This document shows positions 5,518-8,841 of a stretch of 8,841 nt of DNA, piece after piece. The notes below the pieces were generated by a model that made no database searches, was not told the DNA's origin, and saw nothing but the letters and a program-made list of their open reading frames with translations. Position 1 is the stretch's first letter. Each line of letters starts with the position of its first letter. The stretch covers positions 1 through 8,841 of the forward strand of contig WJKD01000656.1 in the NCBI GenBank assembly GCA_014729315.1, written 5' to 3'. Made by a program: the position numbers and the translations under genes. This DNA is from Promethearchaeota archaeon (GTDB lineage: Archaea; Asgardarchaeota; Lokiarchaeia; Sigynarchaeales; SOKP01).

Positions 5518-6357
5518 TTATTTTGGTGTTAGGATTTCTTCGACTTTTTTAATTCTCTCATCTCGAGATATGCTATCTTTGATGGGGTTGAGATTCCCGT
5601 ATAGAGATCTGTGATACACCTCTCTATTTACCTTGTAAAACACACCGAGTGTCCATTTACTTGAATTATGCGCTATGTTTATTGCATCGAGATAAGTTTC
5701 CGGTTGTTTTTCGAGAAATTCTATATTTTTATTGTATTCGCTCCATTCATGGTAGGGTACGGCAGGTTGAAGTACTTCAACAAATGAAAAGCCTTCATGC
5801 TCTATTGCTTGAACTACAGTATCGGTTAGGTGGTCAATTTTTCCCGCAAATGATCTTGCGACAAAGCTTGCGCCCGCAGAGATTAATAACGATATTGGAT
5901 TGAATGGGCGTTCAATACTGCCTCTCGGTGTGGAAGGTCCTTCCCAACCCTTTTCAGTTAACGGAGTGAATTGGCCTGTGGTCAGAGCATATACGTCGTT
6001 ATGATGCAATATCATTGTCATATCCGTATTTCTCTTCGCAGCGAAAAGCGTGTGAGCTAATCCTTCTCCCATTCCGTTGCCATCTCCTGAAAATGTAATT
6101 ACTTTCAGATTGGGATTTGCAATTTTCATTCCTTGAACAGTAGCGATATCCCTCCCATGAAGAGAATATAGCCCGCTTAGTTTAAGATAGTCAAAGATCT
6201 TCGCGTGGCATCCAATACCCGCAGAAATTACAATATTTTCTTTTTTAATTCCATCTTGTTCTAACTTCGGTATTGTATTCTCAATAGCATTCAAGATTCC
6301 AAAATTTCCACATCCTTTGCACCACGTTTTTTCTGCGTCTGTTTCGTAGTCTCCCAT
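5518..6357 (-). CDS. 2-oxoacid:ferredoxin oxidoreductase, beta subunit
   Basis: This is the thiamine-diphosphate-binding half of an enzyme that oxidises a 2-oxoacid (pyruvate, 2-oxoglutarate or similar) with CoA to acyl-CoA and CO2, reducing ferredoxin. The 279-residue length is typical of archaeal beta subunits. C13 and C16 (TWCKGCGNFG) and C50 (GIGCHAK) are iron-sulfur ligands. GDGNGMGEG (91-99) with N120 in HHNDVYALTTGQFTPLT binds ThDP/Mg2+. The fourth cluster ligand, expected in LQPC, is Ala199 here (LQPAVPYHEW), so the cluster may be altered or lost. The gene starts two bases after the alpha stop codon and has a strong Shine-Dalgarno sequence (6366-6374), so the two subunits are co-translated from one mRNA. 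A dead paralogous 3' fragment lies at 3752-3977. Confidence 0.93.
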   Translation of the reverse strand: MGDYETDAEKTWCKGCGNFGILNAIENTIPKLEQDGIKKENIVISAGIGCHAKIFDYLKLSGLYSLHGRDIATVQGMKIANPNLKVITFSGDGNGMGEGLAHTLFAAKRNTDMTMILHHNDVYALTTGQFTPLTEKGWEGPSTPRGSIERPFNPISLLISAGASFVARSFAGKIDHLTDTVVQAIEHEGFSFVEVLQPAVPYHEWSEYNKNIEFLEKQPETYLDAINIAHNSSKWTLGVFYKVNREVYHRSLYGNLNPIKDSISRDERIKKVEEILTPK

Positions 6358-6359
6358 TC

Positions 6360-8015
6360 TTAAAGCACCTCCTTGATTTTTTCTGATAATTCAATTGGGT
6401 CAAAGGGACGACCATCGTATTTGTTAATTAACGAGATCTCCGGAAATTCAAGTTTATTCTTTAGCAGAGTTGAAAACTGTCCGTCCAGACTTTGTTCCAC
6501 GGTTATAGCGGACTTTCCTCTATAATTTTCTAACTCCCATTTGGGAAACGGTTGCAGATATATGGGTTGGACAACAGTTGCTTCGATTTCGCCGCATTTT
6601 AAAGCTTCTAAAACACTCATTGTTGTTGAACCATAGGTATAAATAAGTGGTCCCGAGTTTCCGTAAATGTTCACCGTATTTAGGTTGCGCAAATATTCCT
6701 TTAGCGATGATTCTTTCCTTTTCCTCTTTTCGTGCATTTCTTTAATAATCTCGGCTTTTTCTGTTGTTATTCCCAACTCATCGTGTTCGTAACTATTCCA
6801 TTTAATTAGCTCTTCTGAAGGAGGAAATAAAAGAGGGGATATGCCATCATCAGTAATTTTATACCGTTTGTAAGAATTGCCTTGATGAGATCTATGCTCT
6901 GTCCACGTGGAATTTTGAGGTTTAATTTCTACCGTCATTTCACTTTCAGACAAGTGTTTCTCGGTCAGTAAAATACCAGGAGTTTGATACTTCCATACTA
7001 AATCTAACATCTCAGAAGTTAGGTAATAAGCTTCTGTTATAGTACTCGGGCTTGCGACAATTCGCACGAACTCTCCATGACCAATACTAAGCGCAAAATT
7101 TAAATCTGCTTGTTCGGTGTATGTTGGAACTCCCGTTGCTGGACCCGCTCGCATAGAATATAAACAGAGTATCGGAACTTCTGCCATACCTGCTAAAGAA
7201 ATTCCTTCGCTCATCAACGCTATACCACCTCCACTCGAGCCAACCATCGTTCTTGCCCCAGTAAACACTGATCCAATGGCCATATTGATGACTGCAAGCT
7301 CGCTTTCGGGATGAACTACTGCTAAGTTAAAGTTTTTTGCTTGTGAAGCAAGAAAGTGTAAGAGAGAGGAAGCTGGAGTCATTGGATAACCATAATAAGC
7401 GTTTAATCCACTTGAAATCGCTCCCATACCAATAGCTATGTTTCCGGATATAATGGGTCTTCTTTTATCTCCTTCTCCAATAGAAAATCTGTTGCCCAAT
7501 TCTTCAAAGGCAATATCGTATATTTTAGTTGCGTAGGACAAGTTATCTTTAATTCCGGAAGGATATTCCCTTTTTATAATAATCTCCATCTCTTCTTTTT
7601 GAAGACCTATAGCTGCAGATAACACAGCTACCCCCCCTACCCCGATTATTAGATTTTTGAATTTATACTCTTTCGCCTCTGAAGTTAAGGGAATACCAAT
7701 ACCTGATACATTATTGGTCTTATTTGAATTAAACACTTGGATTCCCTTCTCGGAACAATGATTTTTATGCGTATCGTAGCTTCTTTGGTCAAAGTTGACA
7801 ATTAATTCTGCTTTCATATAATGGCTACTTAACCATCTACTTGAAGTACTTACCACAGAAAAGTTATGCCCTCCCCGAATCAAACTCATGTAATCGTCCA
7901 TCTGAAAAACGTGAAGCCCTTTATCTATAAAAATTTGGGACGCAACCGAGCCAGCTTTTTTTACGCCTTGACCAGCTTCTCCACCAAATATAACTGTAAA
8001 AACATCTTTCACCAT
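6360..8015 (-). CDS. 2-oxoacid:ferredoxin oxidoreductase, fused gamma-alpha subunit
   Basis: This is the partner of the beta subunit, as in the two-subunit enzymes of Sulfolobus. Residues ~5-180 are the gamma domain, with the glycine-rich FGGEAGQGVKKAG (10-22) and SLIRGGHN (44-51). Residues ~188-380 are the alpha pyrimidine-binding domain, with YPMTP (210-214, the YPITP motif of Sulfolobus-type enzymes), HPESELAVINMAIGSVFTGAR, and GPATGVPTYTEQADL (291-305). The C-terminal region (from ~455, PLIYTYGST, then TVEQSLDGQFSTLL) is the domain that follows in alpha chains. At 551 residues it is slightly shorter than Sulfolobus alpha chains. The substrate cannot be fixed from the sequence; enzymes of this layout often accept several 2-oxoacids. 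No separate ferredoxin-like delta subunit is encoded nearby. The ATG at 8015 fits the family start; a TATA-like stretch on the minus strand lies only farther upstream (about 8090-8098). Confidence 0.92.
   Translation of the reverse strand: MVKDVFTVIFGGEAGQGVKKAGSVASQIFIDKGLHVFQMDDYMSLIRGGHNFSVVSTSSRWLSSHYMKAELIVNFDQRSYDTHKNHCSEKGIQVFNSNKTNNVSGIGIPLTSEAKEYKFKNLIIGVGGVAVLSAAIGLQKEEMEIIIKREYPSGIKDNLSYATKIYDIAFEELGNRFSIGEGDKRRPIISGNIAIGMGAISSGLNAYYGYPMTPASSLLHFLASQAKNFNLAVVHPESELAVINMAIGSVFTGARTMVGSSGGGIALMSEGISLAGMAEVPILCLYSMRAGPATGVPTYTEQADLNFALSIGHGEFVRIVASPSTITEAYYLTSEMLDLVWKYQTPGILLTEKHLSESEMTVEIKPQNSTWTEHRSHQGNSYKRYKITDDGISPLLFPPSEELIKWNSYEHDELGITTEKAEIIKEMHEKRKRKESSLKEYLRNLNTVNIYGNSGPLIYTYGSTTMSVLEALKCGEIEATVVQPIYLQPFPKWELENYRGKSAITVEQSLDGQFSTLLKNKLEFPEISLINKYDGRPFDPIELSEKIKEVL
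6366..6374 (-). promoter_or_regulatory. strong ribosome binding site of the beta-subunit gene
   Basis: On the minus strand AAGGAGGTG, a near-perfect anti-16S match, lies eight bases before the ATG at 6357, within the last codons of the alpha gene. It fixes the beta start and shows that internal operon genes here use Shine-Dalgarno initiation, unlike the apparently leaderless first genes. Confidence 0.85.
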
Positions 8016-8286
8016 ATTAATCGACTCTCGTGTCTAATTTTTATGTTACGAATTTCAATTATCTCTTTACGAATTTACTACAGAGTTTGTATAAAAAGAT
8101 ATGTGTTATAATTTTTCAAAAATGATAGCTTTCCTTTTGATCCTTGTTTTTTTATCAGATCAACCTTGAAAAAGAGAAAACTGAAGAATCTTTTAGCGAC
8201 TTATCCGTTGTCATTTAACTTCAATTGAATAAAAGCAATGAACCTAAGAATTCCTATAACAAATTTTATAAAAAATTAAATGTTTC

Positions 8287-8337
8287 ATTTCTTAAGTCTA
8301 TTAAAAGTTAAATTTGATTTTACTGAACTTAAGAAAT
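8287..8337. promoter_or_regulatory. perfect 11-bp inverted repeat, candidate operator
   Basis: ATTTCTTAAGT (8287-8297) and ACTTAAGAAAT (8327-8337) are exact reverse complements separated by 29 bases, and each contains the palindrome CTTAAG. Centre-to-centre spacing is 40 bp, close to four helical turns. The pair lies in the 367-bp region between the divergent oxidoreductase and mvhD transcription units and ends about 45 bases before the mvhD start. A dimeric regulator could bind both halves. The loop is too long for a simple terminator. I see no gene in 8016-8382. Confidence 0.4.
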
Positions 8338-8382
8338 AAGAATAATCAATTTAACTCAATGAACAACTGAAATAAGATAATC

Positions 8383-8811
8383 ATGACTGAAAATAAAGAA
8401 TTCTCACCATTCATTTTGGGCATAGCCTGCAACTGGTGCACATATGCTGGAGCGGATCAAGCGGGGACTTCTCGTATGCAAAGACCAGCGAATTTGAGAA
8501 TTATGCGCGTCATGTGTGGTGGACGAGTTGACCCCCAATTCATCCTTGATGCACTCATGAATGGTGCTGATGGAGTATTGGTAAGCCATTGTCATCCGGG
8601 AGATTGTCATTATGTTGAAGGAAACTATAAAACTATAAGAAAAATGCCGATTTTTTTTAAGTATTTAGAACAATACGGTATAAATCCGAAACGAGTGAAA
8701 TATAGTTATGTATCTGCCTCAGAAGGCGCTGAATTAACGGAAATCGTTGATGAATTTGTTAAAGTATTAAAAGAAATCGGTCCAAACCCTTTAAAAAAGG
8801 AGGGAAAATAA
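8383..8811 (+). CDS. mvhD: MvhD-type electron-transfer protein (methyl-viologen-reducing hydrogenase delta subunit family)
   Basis: MvhD carries a [2Fe-2S] cluster and passes electrons from a hydrogenase or formate dehydrogenase to the flavin of HdrA in the bifurcating heterodisulfide reductase complex. The 142-residue protein has the five family cysteines: C16 and C19 (ACNWCTYAGAD), C45 (MRVMCGGRVDP), and C70 and C75 (SHCHPGDCHY). The C-terminal part (NPKRVKYSYVSASEGAELTEIVDEF) is also typical. It is soluble, with no signal peptide. No hydrogenase or Hdr gene is visible before the window ends. The next gene starts two bases after its stop codon behind a strong Shine-Dalgarno sequence, so this is the first gene of an operon. 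In many uncultivated archaea such proteins serve Hdr complexes with other electron donors, so the partner should be read from the following genes. Confidence 0.93.
   Translation: MTENKEFSPFILGIACNWCTYAGADQAGTSRMQRPANLRIMRVMCGGRVDPQFILDALMNGADGVLVSHCHPGDCHYVEGNYKTIRKMPIFFKYLEQYGINPKRVKYSYVSASEGAELTEIVDEFVKVLKEIGPNPLKKEGK
8799..8804 (+). promoter_or_regulatory. ribosome binding site of the gene starting at 8814
   Basis: GGAGGG lies nine bases before ATG 8814, inside the last codons of mvhD. It supports a real, co-transcribed downstream gene. Confidence 0.75.
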
Positions 8812-8813
8812 AA

Positions 8814-8841
8814 ATGCAAGTATTTCAAGTGAAAGTTAACC
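8814..8841 (+). CDS. start of an unidentified gene, cut by the window end
   Basis: Only MQVFQVKVN and one more base are visible. The ATG has a good Shine-Dalgarno sequence and follows the mvhD stop by two bases, so the gene is almost certainly real and in the same operon. Position suggests an Hdr, iron-sulfur or dehydrogenase subunit, but nine residues do not identify a family. Confidence 0.6.

Noticed and set aside
7866..8111. Plus-strand ORF of 81 codons across the start of the oxidoreductase alpha gene
   Set aside because: About 60% of it is antisense to the conserved gamma-domain N-terminus; the rest is AT-rich intergenic DNA without coding character.
8122..8169. A 15-codon hydrophobic ORF (MIAFLLILVFLSDQP)
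   Set aside because: Too short and too easily produced by T-rich DNA; no ribosome binding site is visible.
1..8841. tRNA, rRNA, CRISPR array or insertion sequence
   Set aside because: I saw no cloverleaf with a TTCRANNC-like arm, no regularly spaced repeats, no transposase or integrase motifs, and no terminal repeats around the toxin-antitoxin operon.

Overview
The window looks like a piece of an AT-rich archaeal chromosome from an uncultivated strict anaerobe; an Asgard- or Bathyarchaeia-like source is possible, but I cannot place it by sequence alone. The reasons are a two-subunit 2-oxoacid:ferredoxin oxidoreductase with a fused gamma-alpha chain, an MvhD-type hydrogenase/heterodisulfide reductase electron-transfer protein, a PIN toxin with a ribbon-helix-helix antitoxin, and mixed initiation. 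First genes have TATA-like boxes about 25 bases before the start codon, which suggests leaderless transcripts, while internal operon genes have near-perfect Shine-Dalgarno sequences.

Layout. Bases 1-322 hold a possible 36-codon ORF and the promoter of a nucleotide-sugar dehydrogenase (323-1681, +). A convergent gene encodes a uroporphyrinogen-decarboxylase/methyltransferase-like protein (1876-2991, -). Its true N-terminus continues in frame upstream to about 3105 but has no normal start codon; a 4-bp tandem duplication may have broken it. A divergent promoter region leads to a small cupin (3299-3643, +).

The middle of the window is the most interesting part. Directly after the intact cupin, on the minus strand, lies a decayed 3' end of an oxidoreductase beta-subunit gene (3752-3977). 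Further on, directly before the 3' end of the intact beta-subunit gene (5518-6357, -), lies a decayed 3' end of a cupin gene (about 5230-5395, +). The same convergent pair is therefore present twice, and a different member has died in each copy. This reads as an old duplication with reciprocal gene loss. A compact toxin-antitoxin operon (4048-4861, -) sits between the two copies.

The right part holds the oxidoreductase operon (gamma-alpha at 6360-8015, then beta, both -). It is divergent from mvhD (8383-8811, +), which is followed by a gene that starts at 8814 and runs off the window. Together these suggest oxidation of a 2-oxoacid to an acyl-CoA with ferredoxin reduction next to a flavin-based electron-bifurcation module. 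The beta subunit lacks the expected fourth iron-sulfur cysteine (Ala199). The intergenic region between the two operons carries a perfect 11-bp inverted repeat.
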